Positions 52,158 to 58,970 of a stretch of 58,970 bases of DNA are shown here, in pieces (position 1 is the first letter of the stretch; every line of letters begins with the position of its first letter). A program made the position numbers and the translations under genes. Below the pieces are notes generated by a model. The model worked only from the letters and a program-made list of their open reading frames with translations, was not told the DNA's origin and searched no databases. This DNA comes from an uncultured Agathobacter sp. (lineage in GTDB: Bacteria > Bacillota > Clostridia > Lachnospirales > Lachnospiraceae): contig CAKRNE010000014.1 in NCBI GenBank assembly GCA_934365945.1, positions 1 through 58,970 of the forward strand. Reading direction: 5' to 3'.

Positions 52158-52796
52158 ATGGCATCAAAATACTATGCGGTAAAAAAGGGAAAGGTTCCGG
52201 GGATATATTTGAACTGGAACGATTGCAAAGCGATGGTTGACGGATATCAGGGCGCAGTGTATAAGAGCTTTAAGACGATAGAAGAGGCAGAAAAATTTAT
52301 TACCGGAGAGAAAGTTGTTACCAGAGAGAAAAGTATTACCGGAGACAAAACTATTACCGGTGTGAAAGCATCCGCCGAAAATAGTACATATGCTTTTGTC
52401 GACGGCTCCTTCAACAAGGTCACACACACCTATGGCTATGGTGGTTTTCTTGTGACCGACAATGAAAAATATGTGCTGCAGGGAGCGGATAACGATGCCG
52501 AGATGGCCACCATGCGCAACGTAGCAGGAGAGATAAAGGGCGCGGAGGCTGCCATAAAAAAGGCTATAGAGATTGGGCTAAAGGAGCTTGTCATATATTA
52601 CGACTATATGGGCATAGAGATGTGGGCTACGGGAGCCTGGAAGCGAAACAAAGCAGGCACTATAGCTTATCACGAATATATCATGTCGGTTAAGGATAAA
52701 ATAAATCTTACCTTTGTAAAGGTAAAGGGACACTCAGGAGTAGAGGGCAACGAAGAGGCAGATAAGCTTGCAAAGCAGGCTGTGGGGATACTATAA
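52158..52796 (+). CDS. rnhA: Ribonuclease HI with N-terminal hybrid-binding domain
   Basis: A 212-residue protein. Residues 1-45 are a viroplasmin-type RNA/DNA hybrid-binding domain (YYAVKKGKVPGIYLNWNDCKAMVDGYQGAVYKSF). Residues 77-210 are an RNase HI domain with acidic residues in FVDGSFN, AGEIKGAEAA, YYDYMGIEMW and EEADKLAKQAV. It cleaves RNA in RNA-DNA hybrids. The linker (48-71) is built of four six-residue repeats (ITGEKV-type) encoded by an 18-bp tandem array. It starts 14 bases after the PilZ stop. Confidence 0.92.
   Translation: MASKYYAVKKGKVPGIYLNWNDCKAMVDGYQGAVYKSFKTIEEAEKFITGEKVVTREKSITGDKTITGVKASAENSTYAFVDGSFNKVTHTYGYGGFLVTDNEKYVLQGADNDAEMATMRNVAGEIKGAEAAIKKAIEIGLKELVIYYDYMGIEMWATGAWKRNKAGTIAYHEYIMSVKDKINLTFVKVKGHSGVEGNEEADKLAKQAVGIL
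52299..52370 (+). repeat. Four 18-bp tandem repeats in the rnhA linker
   Basis: Units start at 52299, 52317, 52335 and 52353, with consensus RTTACCGGAGAGAAARNT. Each encodes six residues of ITGEKV/VTREKS/ITGDKT/ITGVKA type. All are in frame, lengthening the linker between the hybrid-binding and catalytic domains. Confidence 0.93.
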
Positions 52797-52844
52797 CAGT
52801 TTCCCACAGGAAAGCAACAAAATACAACATAACAGGAGAAAGAA

Positions 52845-53957
52845 ATGAGCATATTCAACGTAGAACTCAAAAAAGTAGTAGATGACACATATGATATTGA
52901 GATAGGCTACAACCTTGCGGATTCCCTTATATCAGATTTGGAAAACGGTCTTGTAGGCAAGATAAAGAAGTTTTCAGTGATTACAGATACAAATGTGCGT
53001 GATCCATATGCACTTCCTATCTGTGAGAAAATAAAGCAGGCAGGCTATTCGGTAGATTTGTTTGTTTTCCCGGCAGGTGAAAAGAGCAAGTCACGTGAGA
53101 CAAAGGCAAAGATAGAGGATGCCATGCTCACAAAGGGCTATAGAAGAGACTGCTGCATCATAGCAGTCGGTGGCGGTGTAGTAACGGATCTGGCAGGCTT
53201 CATCGCAGGAACCTATGGCAGAGGAGTTCCTTTTATCAACTATGCAACCACACTACTTGCGGCGGCAGATGCATCGGTAGGCGGCAAGACGGCCATCGAT
53301 ACACCGCTTGCCACCAACACTATAGGTTTGTTCAATCAGCCGAAAAAGGTATATATTGATATAGCAGCGTGGAAGACACTGCCACAGCGTCAGATGGCAA
53401 GCGGCATGGCAGAGACGATCAAGCATGCATGCTTAGGCAGTGAGGATATGTTTGAGTTTATCGAGGAAAATCTGGATGATATCTATTCATTCAAGAAATT
53501 CGCGTGCGAGTATATTGCAGAAAACAACTGCCGTATCAAGTACAATGTGGTCATGAAGGATGAGAGGGAAGCAGGGCTTCGCGAAACCTTAAATCTGGGA
53601 CATACAGTAGGCCGAGCCATCGAGACAGTCAGCGACTATAAGCTGCTGCACGGAGAGGCGTTGTCAATCGGAATGGCAGCACAGGCGCTCATGTCAGCAC
53701 GCCTTGGCTATATGTCAGAGGAGCAGGCAGAGCGCGTGATAAAGCTCTATGAGAGAGCCGGTCTTCCGACACGTATACCGGACTATATAGACAGGGAGGC
53801 CCTTGTTAAAAAGCTCTACACCGATAAAAAGGTGCGTGATGGAAAGCTGCGCTTCGTGCTCCAAAAGGGCATAGGAGCTACTGTTGAGTTTGCACCGGGA
53901 GTGCATGCGAAGCCGATAGATGAAAGTCTGGCAAGAGAGATTATAATGGAGCTGTAG
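52845..53957 (+). CDS. aroB: 3-dehydroquinate synthase
   Basis: The second enzyme of the shikimate pathway, converting DAHP to 3-dehydroquinate with NAD and a divalent metal. The 370-residue protein has FPAGEKSKSRET, AVGGGVVTDLAGFIAGTYGRG, TTLLAAADASVGGKTAID, the metal ligand region SGMAETIKHACLG and LNLGHTVGRAIE with HGEALSIGM. No other shikimate gene is nearby. It converges with tmcAL, one base between the ends, with no clear terminator. Confidence 0.96.
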   Translation: MSIFNVELKKVVDDTYDIEIGYNLADSLISDLENGLVGKIKKFSVITDTNVRDPYALPICEKIKQAGYSVDLFVFPAGEKSKSRETKAKIEDAMLTKGYRRDCCIIAVGGGVVTDLAGFIAGTYGRGVPFINYATTLLAAADASVGGKTAIDTPLATNTIGLFNQPKKVYIDIAAWKTLPQRQMASGMAETIKHACLGSEDMFEFIEENLDDIYSFKKFACEYIAENNCRIKYNVVMKDEREAGLRETLNLGHTVGRAIETVSDYKLLHGEALSIGMAAQALMSARLGYMSEEQAERVIKLYERAGLPTRIPDYIDREALVKKLYTDKKVRDGKLRFVLQKGIGATVEFAPGVHAKPIDESLAREIIMEL

Positions 53958-53958
53958 A

Positions 53959-55209
53959 TTATATAATTACAACTCCATGTGTAAATTCATTGTGCTGTGA
54001 ATGACACAGCCTGCCATACAAATCAGCAGCGAAAATATCCTTGGAAATAAGCTCGTATGGAGCATCAGCGACTTTTGTAATAATAGGCACTGATGCTCTT
54101 TTTTTGAGGAGATGCATAAGCTCTCCTGATGATTTTTTGAAACCAAGTATGCGCAGATAAGGATTATCCATACATATATTAAAATCATCATTCTCAATAC
54201 CAAGTAAAATATGCGTGAGAACCCTCGAAATACGCGTATAGGTCAGATTTTTACTTTTCAGTAAGTTACAAAACTGTGTAAAACTTTCATATTTATAAAT
54301 ATTTTTAACTATCTTTGCAGAAAGCTCCTTGGTGCAGTCTGAATACTGCGCAAAGCCTTTATCCTTCTCGGTTAGCAGGCGATAGTAAAGCATTTCAGAA
54401 ATATCATCCGGAAACACAATATGACCGCCTAAAATACAATTGACAAGAATATCAGCGCAGTCTGATGGCATTAGCTGACTGAGCTTTGCGGAAATCCATG
54501 AATTATCAAGCTGCATATTAGTAATAGTATTGTGTTTGTCTATATCAATTAAGGTTGAAATCACCCCACGCACAGCCGTAGCAGAAGAAAACTCACATGT
54601 CGAATCAGTGCTGTGATATCCTTCACCGACGCGCTGAATAGGAAATCCTGTAATATCACAGTTCATCAAAGCCTTCTCATACTCAATGGCCAGAATATTA
54701 TTGGGTGAAGCTATGAAAGCATCTAATTTCTCTGAAGTGCTGTCATAGTTATCTCGAAAATATTCACATAGCGCTCTGCTCCTGGCAGCAGGAAAGCTCA
54801 TCCCACCCTGAATCAGCCGGGCAAGCGATGCAGAATATGCAGCAGGAGGATTTTTAAGCACGTCTGCGACAAGCGTTGTAAGCTCATGGTCCACAGACTC
54901 CACACCATAGCACAGCGTGTCCACAACGCCGGTGTTTTTGAGCACACTGACTCCGCCGCGGGCAAAAAACTCAGCGGAAGCCGTGGCAAAGACCGATTGA
55001 AGCTCAAGTACCAGGTCGGCACCGCTCAAAAGCGCCATGTGGGTGCGCTCGTATTTGTCGATGATGGCAGGCTCACCTCTTTGTACAAAGTTACCGCTCA
55101 TTGCCACAACGATATAATCAGCAGATGTCTGCCTTTTAATCTGCTCAAGCTGATATTTATGTCCATTGTGGAAAGGATTGTATTCGGTAATCACACCTGC
55201 GACCTTCAT
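53959..55209 (-). CDS. tmcAL: tRNA(Met) cytidine acetate ligase TmcAL
   Basis: A 416-residue protein (YlbM family) that in Bacillus uses acetate and ATP to form N4-acetylcytidine at the wobble position of elongator tRNA-Met. The nucleotidyltransferase HxGH-type motif is in [16 protein letters not shown], and other hallmarks are [25 protein letters not shown] and YLRILGFKK. It is divergent from ackA, which produces acetate. The predicted substrate, elongator tRNA-Met, has two gene copies at the start of this window. The ATG follows AAAGGAGC. Confidence 0.93.
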   Translation of the reverse strand: MKVAGVITEYNPFHNGHKYQLEQIKRQTSADYIVVAMSGNFVQRGEPAIIDKYERTHMALLSGADLVLELQSVFATASAEFFARGGVSVLKNTGVVDTLCYGVESVDHELTTLVADVLKNPPAAYSASLARLIQGGMSFPAARSRALCEYFRDNYDSTSEKLDAFIASPNNILAIEYEKALMNCDITGFPIQRVGEGYHSTDSTCEFSSATAVRGVISTLIDIDKHNTITNMQLDNSWISAKLSQLMPSDCADILVNCILGGHIVFPDDISEMLYYRLLTEKDKGFAQYSDCTKELSAKIVKNIYKYESFTQFCNLLKSKNLTYTRISRVLTHILLGIENDDFNICMDNPYLRILGFKKSSGELMHLLKKRASVPIITKVADAPYELISKDIFAADLYGRLCHSQHNEFTHGVVII

Positions 55210-55277
55210 ATTTTGATGCTCCTTTAATTAAAAATGTATTTTTTAGAGTTCAAAACCATAATACCACAAAAACACCC

Positions 55278-55317
55278 TTGTCGCATTTGAAAAATAAGTT
55301 TATACTAACATTAGTAT
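55278..55317 (+). promoter_or_regulatory. ackA promoter with overlapping palindrome
   Basis: TTGTCG (55278-55283), 17 bases, then TATACT (55301-55306). A perfect inverted repeat ATACTAA/TTAGTAT (55302-55308 and 55311-55317) covers the -10 and the start site, a good operator candidate. The divergent tmcAL promoter (TATTAT near 55264 on the minus strand) overlaps the same region. Confidence 0.6.
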
Positions 55318-55346
55318 TGTAATTTTAAACCAAAGGAGACAAAACA

Positions 55347-56540
55347 ATGAATGTATTAGTAATTAATTGTGGTAGTTCATCACTGAAATACCAGCTCATC
55401 AATTCAGATTCAGAGGAGGTACTTGCAAAAGGACTTTGCGAGAGAATCGGAATCGATGGCAGACTCGTATATCAGAAAGAGGGTCTTGACAAGGAAATCA
55501 CAGAGGCACCTATGCCAACACATAAAGAGGCTATCCAGATGGTACTCGATGCACTTGTAAATCCAAAGACAGGCGCAGTAAAATCACTTGCAGAGATAGA
55601 TGCAGTAGGACATCGTGTAGTGCACGGCGGAGAGAAGTTCTCAGACTCAGTAGTCATCACAGAGGAAGTAATCGCACAGGTAGAGGAGTGCAACGACCTC
55701 GCACCTCTTCACAACCCTGCCAACATCATCGGAATCAGAGCATGCCAGGCACTTATGCCAAACGTACCAATGGTAGGAGTATTTGATACAGCCTTCCATC
55801 AGACAATGCCTGAGAAAGCATACCTCTACGGTCTTCCATATGAGTACTATGAGAAGTACAAGGTAAGAAGATACGGCTTCCACGGCACAAGCCACAGCTT
55901 CGTATCAAAAGAGGCAGCAAGCTACCTTGGAATGGACTTAAACAACTCAAAGATTATCGTAGCACACCTTGGAAACGGAGCTTCAGTCAGCGCAGTATTA
56001 AACGGTAAATGTGTAGATACATCAATGGGACTTACACCACTTGAGGGACTCGTAATGGGAACACGTTCAGGTGATATCGACCCATCAATCATGGAGTTCA
56101 TCGCAAAGAAAGAAAACCTTGATATCGATGGTGTGATGAATGTACTCAACAAGAAGTCAGGAGTAGCAGGCATGTCAGGCGTATCAAGCGACTTCAGAGA
56201 CCTTGAGGCAGCATACAATGGGGGCAACCAGCGTGCCATCGCAGCAGTAGAGGTATTCAGCTACAGAGTAGCAAAATACATCGGAGCATATGCTGCAGCA
56301 ATGAACGGAGTAGACGCTATCGCATTCACAGCAGGAATCGGTGAGAACACAAGCTTCGTAAGAGAAAAAATCATGGCATACTTAGGCTACCTTGGCATAA
56401 AGATTGACCGTGTAACCAACGACAAGACACGCGGTGTAGAGGCACTCATCTCAACAGCAGACTCAAGCGTAAAGGTATGTGTCATCCCTACAAACGAGGA
56501 GCTTGCAATCTGCCGTGAGACAGTAAAGCTTGTTGGTTAA
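55347..56540 (+). CDS. ackA: Acetate kinase
   Basis: A 397-residue ASKHA-fold kinase that makes acetate and ATP from acetyl phosphate. It has [16 protein letters not shown] (metal and phosphate binding), [56 protein letters not shown] and [13 protein letters not shown]. The ATG follows AAAGGAGA. Codon use is that of a highly expressed gene. pta is at 3244, so this classic pair is split. The gene has its own promoter, and yceD-rpmF follows from a separate strong promoter. Confidence 0.97.
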   Translation: MNVLVINCGSSSLKYQLINSDSEEVLAKGLCERIGIDGRLVYQKEGLDKEITEAPMPTHKEAIQMVLDALVNPKTGAVKSLAEIDAVGHRVVHGGEKFSDSVVITEEVIAQVEECNDLAPLHNPANIIGIRACQALMPNVPMVGVFDTAFHQTMPEKAYLYGLPYEYYEKYKVRRYGFHGTSHSFVSKEAASYLGMDLNNSKIIVAHLGNGASVSAVLNGKCVDTSMGLTPLEGLVMGTRSGDIDPSIMEFIAKKENLDIDGVMNVLNKKSGVAGMSGVSSDFRDLEAAYNGGNQRAIAAVEVFSYRVAKYIGAYAAAMNGVDAIAFTAGIGENTSFVREKIMAYLGYLGIKIDRVTNDKTRGVEALISTADSSVKVCVIPTNEELAICRETVKLVG

Positions 56541-56578
56541 TAAAAAGCAAAAAGTTGTGGATAAATTATAAAATTTTG

Positions 56579-56607
56579 TTGACAAACACCCCTCCAATAT
56601 GTATAAT
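56579..56607 (+). promoter_or_regulatory. yceD-rpmF promoter
   Basis: TTGACA (56579-56584), 17 bases, TATAAT (56602-56607): a perfect housekeeping consensus with optimal spacing, 26 bases before the ATG. Confidence 0.85.
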
Positions 56608-56633
56608 TGGTTAGGTGTGAATAGGAGAGAACC

Positions 56634-57155
56634 ATGATTGATATATCAACCATTGTAAAATCTATCAATAAAGAGACAACAATTGAGACAGAGCTTACGC
56701 TCACATCATTTGAGTCGCGATTAGGAGATTATCCTATTCTGAAAAAGCAGCCGATATCACTTCACATCTCAAACGTGGAGAATGCAGCAGTGCATATTAC
56801 CGCGACAGTGGATATAGACGTAGCGATACCGTGCAGCCGATGCTTGGAAGAAGTTCCAACAAACATGCATTTTGACATTGACAAGACTCTGAAAATCACA
56901 GACGGAGCATTAGTCGATGAAGAGATGGAGGAAACTGACTACCTGATTGGGTTTGAACTCGATGTAGATAAACTTGTCTACGCCGAAATTCTGGTGAACT
57001 GGCCAATGAGAGTTCTGTGCAAAGACGATTGCAAAGGTATTTGTAAAGTCTGCGGGATGAACTTGAATAAAGGCACCTGCAGTTGCGATAGTTTTGTACC
57101 GGATCCAAGAATGGCAGCGTTCCAGGATATATTTAACAAGTTTAAGGAGGTGTAA
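56634..57155 (+). CDS. yceD: DUF177 family protein (YceD)
   Basis: A 173-residue protein of the YceD/DUF177 family, almost always encoded directly upstream of rpmF and linked in plants and bacteria to 23S rRNA accumulation. Cysteine pairs CSRC (near 64-67) and a C-terminal cluster (CKDDCKGICKVCG, CSC) suggest zinc binding. The end of the gene contains AAGGAGGTG, which serves as the ribosome-binding site of rpmF. The promoter is unusually strong for a non-ribosomal gene, fitting co-expression with L32. Confidence 0.88.
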   Translation: MIDISTIVKSINKETTIETELTLTSFESRLGDYPILKKQPISLHISNVENAAVHITATVDIDVAIPCSRCLEEVPTNMHFDIDKTLKITDGALVDEEMEETDYLIGFELDVDKLVYAEILVNWPMRVLCKDDCKGICKVCGMNLNKGTCSCDSFVPDPRMAAFQDIFNKFKEV

Positions 57156-57159
57156 ACAA

Positions 57160-57339
57160 ATGTCAATTTGTCCAAAGAATAAATCTTCTAAGGGAAGAAG
57201 AGATAAGAGAAGAGCAAACTGGAAAATGTCTGCTCCTACTTTAGTAAAATGCAGCAAATGTGGAGAGCTTATGATGCCACACAGAGTTTGCAAGAACTGC
57301 GGATCATACAACAAAAAAGAAATCATTCCTCAGGACTAA
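57160..57339 (+). CDS. rpmF: 50S ribosomal protein L32
   Basis: A 59-residue ribosomal protein with the N-terminal SICPKNKSSKGRRDKRRANWK and a zinc ribbon, CSKCGE...CKNCG. The start ATG 57160 lies 5 bases after the yceD stop, with AAGGAGGTG just before. A longer open frame upstream exists but only overlaps yceD. A terminator follows. Confidence 0.95.
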   Translation: MSICPKNKSSKGRRDKRRANWKMSAPTLVKCSKCGELMMPHRVCKNCGSYNKKEIIPQD

Positions 57340-57358
57340 TACTAAGTAGAATGAATTT

Positions 57359-57393
57359 AGGGATAGGTAAATACCTATCCCTTTATTATTTTT
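57359..57393 (+). terminator. yceD-rpmF terminator
   Basis: AGGGATAGGT pairs perfectly with ACCTATCCCT around AAAT, followed by a T-rich tail. Confidence 0.9.
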
Positions 57394-57468
57394 AAATTGT
57401 TTTTTAATTGAGTATTCGTTATACTAAATATATGATTGCAGAAAGACTCAACAGGGGAGGAGAATATT

Positions 57469-58884
57469 TTGAAATTTGAGATAAATAATATCGGAGCAAT
57501 AAAAAATGCAACTATAGATATACAGGGGATTACAATTATTGCAGGCGAAAATAATGTAGGAAAGAGCACCATTGGCAAGGCATTGTATGCATTTATACAT
57601 AATATGGAGCAATGGGATAAGATATATGATAATATATGCAGTTCGAGAATCGAGAAGCTCTTATATAATAATAGCATATTATTAGATGATTGGTGTATAG
57701 ACAACACAATAGCAAAGAGAAGACGTACAAATCGAACAAGTCAGCTTATAGAAGAATATGCAAATGATGCAGAATTCAGAGGCAAAATTGAAGATTATTT
57801 ACTGGCAGAAGGTGTAGATAATCAAAAAGAAACAGAAAATTCTTTGAAAAAGATGCTTGAAAAATACTTTTGTGATTATTTGTATCTATATGCAAAAGAA
57901 GATACTCGAAAAATTTTTGATAGGGAAAAAGAATGGGTAGATTCGTGGCTGTCAGGGATTGTTTCGGCAATCAAAAGGTTGGAGTTGGACGAGATAGAAA
58001 TACAGAAAACATACATTGAAAGTTCTTTAAATGAAGTATTTGATTTCCAATATCGCAAGATAGGTACCAGTGAAAGTGAAATTAATTACTATATGACAGT
58101 TAATGAAGATACATTGAGGAAAGTTAGCTTTCACGTTTCGGATAATGGCATAATGATGAAGATTCCTTTGAAAGTTACAAATAGGGTATTTTTTATTGAA
58201 TCTCCTAAAATATACGATTATTTGTCAGATACTTCATTTGGATATGTGCAAAAAGAGTATTTGAGATATCTCATGAGCCCTAATATTTTTAAGAAAAAAA
58301 GAATTACATCGCCTGAAATGCTAAAAAAAGAAAGTGATGAAATAATATCATATGATGAAATATCGGGATTATTAAATCGTTTGGAAAATGTTATGGGAGG
58401 ACGGGCTGAATATTTACAAAAAAGGGGCTTGGAGTTTAAGAACGATTATTTAAAAGAACCAATTCGTGCAGTTAATGTCTCAACAGGACTGAAATCATTA
58501 GCATTATTAGAGTATGCGTTGAGAATAGGAGCCATACAAAAGGGGGATATATTAATACTTGATGAGCCGGAAATAAACTTGCATCCTGAATGGCAGGTTG
58601 AATATGCAAAGGCTTTAGTAGAATTGCAAAAGATATTTGATTTGAAATTTATTATTACAAGTCATAGCCCATATTTCATGCGTGCAATTGAAGTGTTTAT
58701 GGATAAAGAAGAGACAATGGATTGTTTAAATGTGTATCAGGTCAGTAAAGATGAAAAGACAGGAGAGAGGGAAGTGGAAAATGTTATGTATAGTGAGTTT
58801 GGGATGACTGAATTGTATGAGCAATTGTCTGCACCACTGGAAAAAATTGAGGAGTTATTAAACGAAAAATATGGGGAGGACTAA
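57469..58884 (+). CDS. AAA family ATPase, OLD/AAA_21-like, possible defence protein
   Basis: A 471-residue ABC-like AAA ATPase of the SMC/OLD type. Walker A is GENNVGKS at 26-33, a signature-like NVSTGLKSLALLEYAL is near 335-350, Walker B is ILDEPEINLHPEWQ (D365, E366), and a switch histidine is in TSHSPYFM near 398. A helical middle region of about 270 residues separates the two ATPase halves. There is no TOPRIM nuclease in the same chain, so a separate effector is expected. TTG 57469 is the likely start, seven bases after GGGGAGGAG. Base and codon use are far more AT-rich than in the neighbours, suggesting lateral transfer. The next gene starts 9 bases after its stop. Confidence 0.8.
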   Translation: MKFEINNIGAIKNATIDIQGITIIAGENNVGKSTIGKALYAFIHNMEQWDKIYDNICSSRIEKLLYNNSILLDDWCIDNTIAKRRRTNRTSQLIEEYANDAEFRGKIEDYLLAEGVDNQKETENSLKKMLEKYFCDYLYLYAKEDTRKIFDREKEWVDSWLSGIVSAIKRLELDEIEIQKTYIESSLNEVFDFQYRKIGTSESEINYYMTVNEDTLRKVSFHVSDNGIMMKIPLKVTNRVFFIESPKIYDYLSDTSFGYVQKEYLRYLMSPNIFKKKRITSPEMLKKESDEIISYDEISGLLNRLENVMGGRAEYLQKRGLEFKNDYLKEPIRAVNVSTGLKSLALLEYALRIGAIQKGDILILDEPEINLHPEWQVEYAKALVELQKIFDLKFIITSHSPYFMRAIEVFMDKEETMDCLNVYQVSKDEKTGEREVENVMYSEFGMTELYEQLSAPLEKIEELLNEKYGED

Positions 58885-58893
58885 ACTTAACGT

Positions 58894-58970
58894 ATGATAA
58901 ATGTATTGGAAGAAGTGAAAAAGCAAGATGGTATTAAAATAGAGTATGAAGATGAAAAAATAGCGTCAAA
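58894..58970 (+). CDS. Partial gene following the AAA ATPase, truncated by window end
   Basis: An ATG at 58894 opens a frame that runs to the last base (MINVLEEVKKQDGIKIEYED...), 25 codons with no stop. A ribosome-binding-like GGGGAGGA lies inside the end of the ATPase gene, rather far upstream (about 15 bases). The composition is AT-rich like the ATPase gene. Too little is visible to assign a family. By position it would be the effector partner of the ATPase (inference). Confidence 0.5.
   Translation, partial: MINVLEEVKKQDGIKIEYEDEKIAS

Noticed and set aside
53950..53985. Terminator between convergent aroB and tmcAL
   Set aside because: Only an AT palindrome (TTATATAATTA type) without a usable stem is present.

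Overview
The window looks like a chromosomal segment of a motile, anaerobic, low-to-moderate GC member of the Clostridia, most probably a Lachnospiraceae of the Agathobacter/Roseburia type. The grounds are Firmicutes gene order (cysS-mrnC-rlmB-sigH; rho-rpmE-yqhQ-prmC-prfA; tmcAL divergent from ackA followed by yceD-rpmF), pyruvate:ferredoxin oxidoreductase with Pta/AckA, a meso-DAP cell wall pathway (DNPR motif in MurE, dapA, dapF, lysA), and CheY/CheC/CheV, a PilZ protein and a FliD-like protein. The genus is inferred, not shown. No IS element, integrase, CRISPR array or rRNA was seen.

Layout. 1-312: tRNA-Met, tRNA-Val, tRNA-Met and a terminator. 475-9017 (+): a HAD-nucleotidase/guanylate-kinase-like fusion, metY, pta, ispF, cysS-mrnC-rlmB-sigH and mecA. 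9108-10049 (-): cheY and a CheC/FliY-type phosphatase. 10179-12676 (+): a cytosolic ParB-like/BMP-like fusion and a metallophosphoesterase with an altered first motif. 12677-13209: no gene, but a candidate free-standing structured RNA and tRNA-Thr. 13210-16226: a flagellar-type lytic transglycosylase (-), lysA (+), and an XRE/S24-like regulator (-). 16572-27908 (+): a small unknown protein, fbp, a single-pass membrane protein, an OmpR-type two-component system, a lipoprotein, cheV, a large acidic/lysine-rich membrane protein, hisHF, ung and a FliD-like protein. 28002-29642 (-): an ABC-F ATPase. 29927-36362 (+): nifJ, a coiled-coil membrane protein and a CBS-type pyrophosphatase. 36413-37249 (-): an AraC regulator. 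37470-41503 (+): dapF, murE, dapA and a flavin reductase. 41505-44093 (-): DUF4364, a radical SAM protein and malic enzyme. 44348-53957 (+): rho, rpmE, yqhQ, prmC, prfA, a polar amino acid ABC importer, PilZ, rnhA and aroB. 53959-55209 (-): tmcAL. 55347-57339 (+): ackA, yceD, rpmF. From 57469 to the end: an AT-rich AAA ATPase with LHP-type Walker B and the start of a partner gene, probably acquired laterally.

How it fits together. Carbon passes from pyruvate to acetyl-CoA (NifJ), acetyl phosphate (Pta) and acetate plus ATP (AckA), with malic enzyme and FBPase as side routes and PPase recycling PPi. DapA, DapF and LysA make DAP and lysine, and MurE spends the DAP on peptidoglycan. Motility parts (CheY, CheC-like, CheV, PilZ, FliD-like, transglycosylase) are scattered among housekeeping genes.

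Most notable. (1) The SBP-permease at 49158 has its two substrate-binding lobes in reversed order, as in a circular permutant. (2) The junctions dapF/murE, murE/dapA and dapA/flavin reductase each carry short tandem duplications, including six copies of a 13-mer before dapA. (3) A roughly 140-nt structured RNA with its own -10 box and terminator sits at 12786-12925. (4) A ParB-like domain is fused to a BMP-like domain without signal peptide, followed by a phosphoesterase. (5) A 12-bp sequence, GCTATTCAGAAC, lies in three unrelated gene leaders. (6) A possible defence module is cut by the window end.
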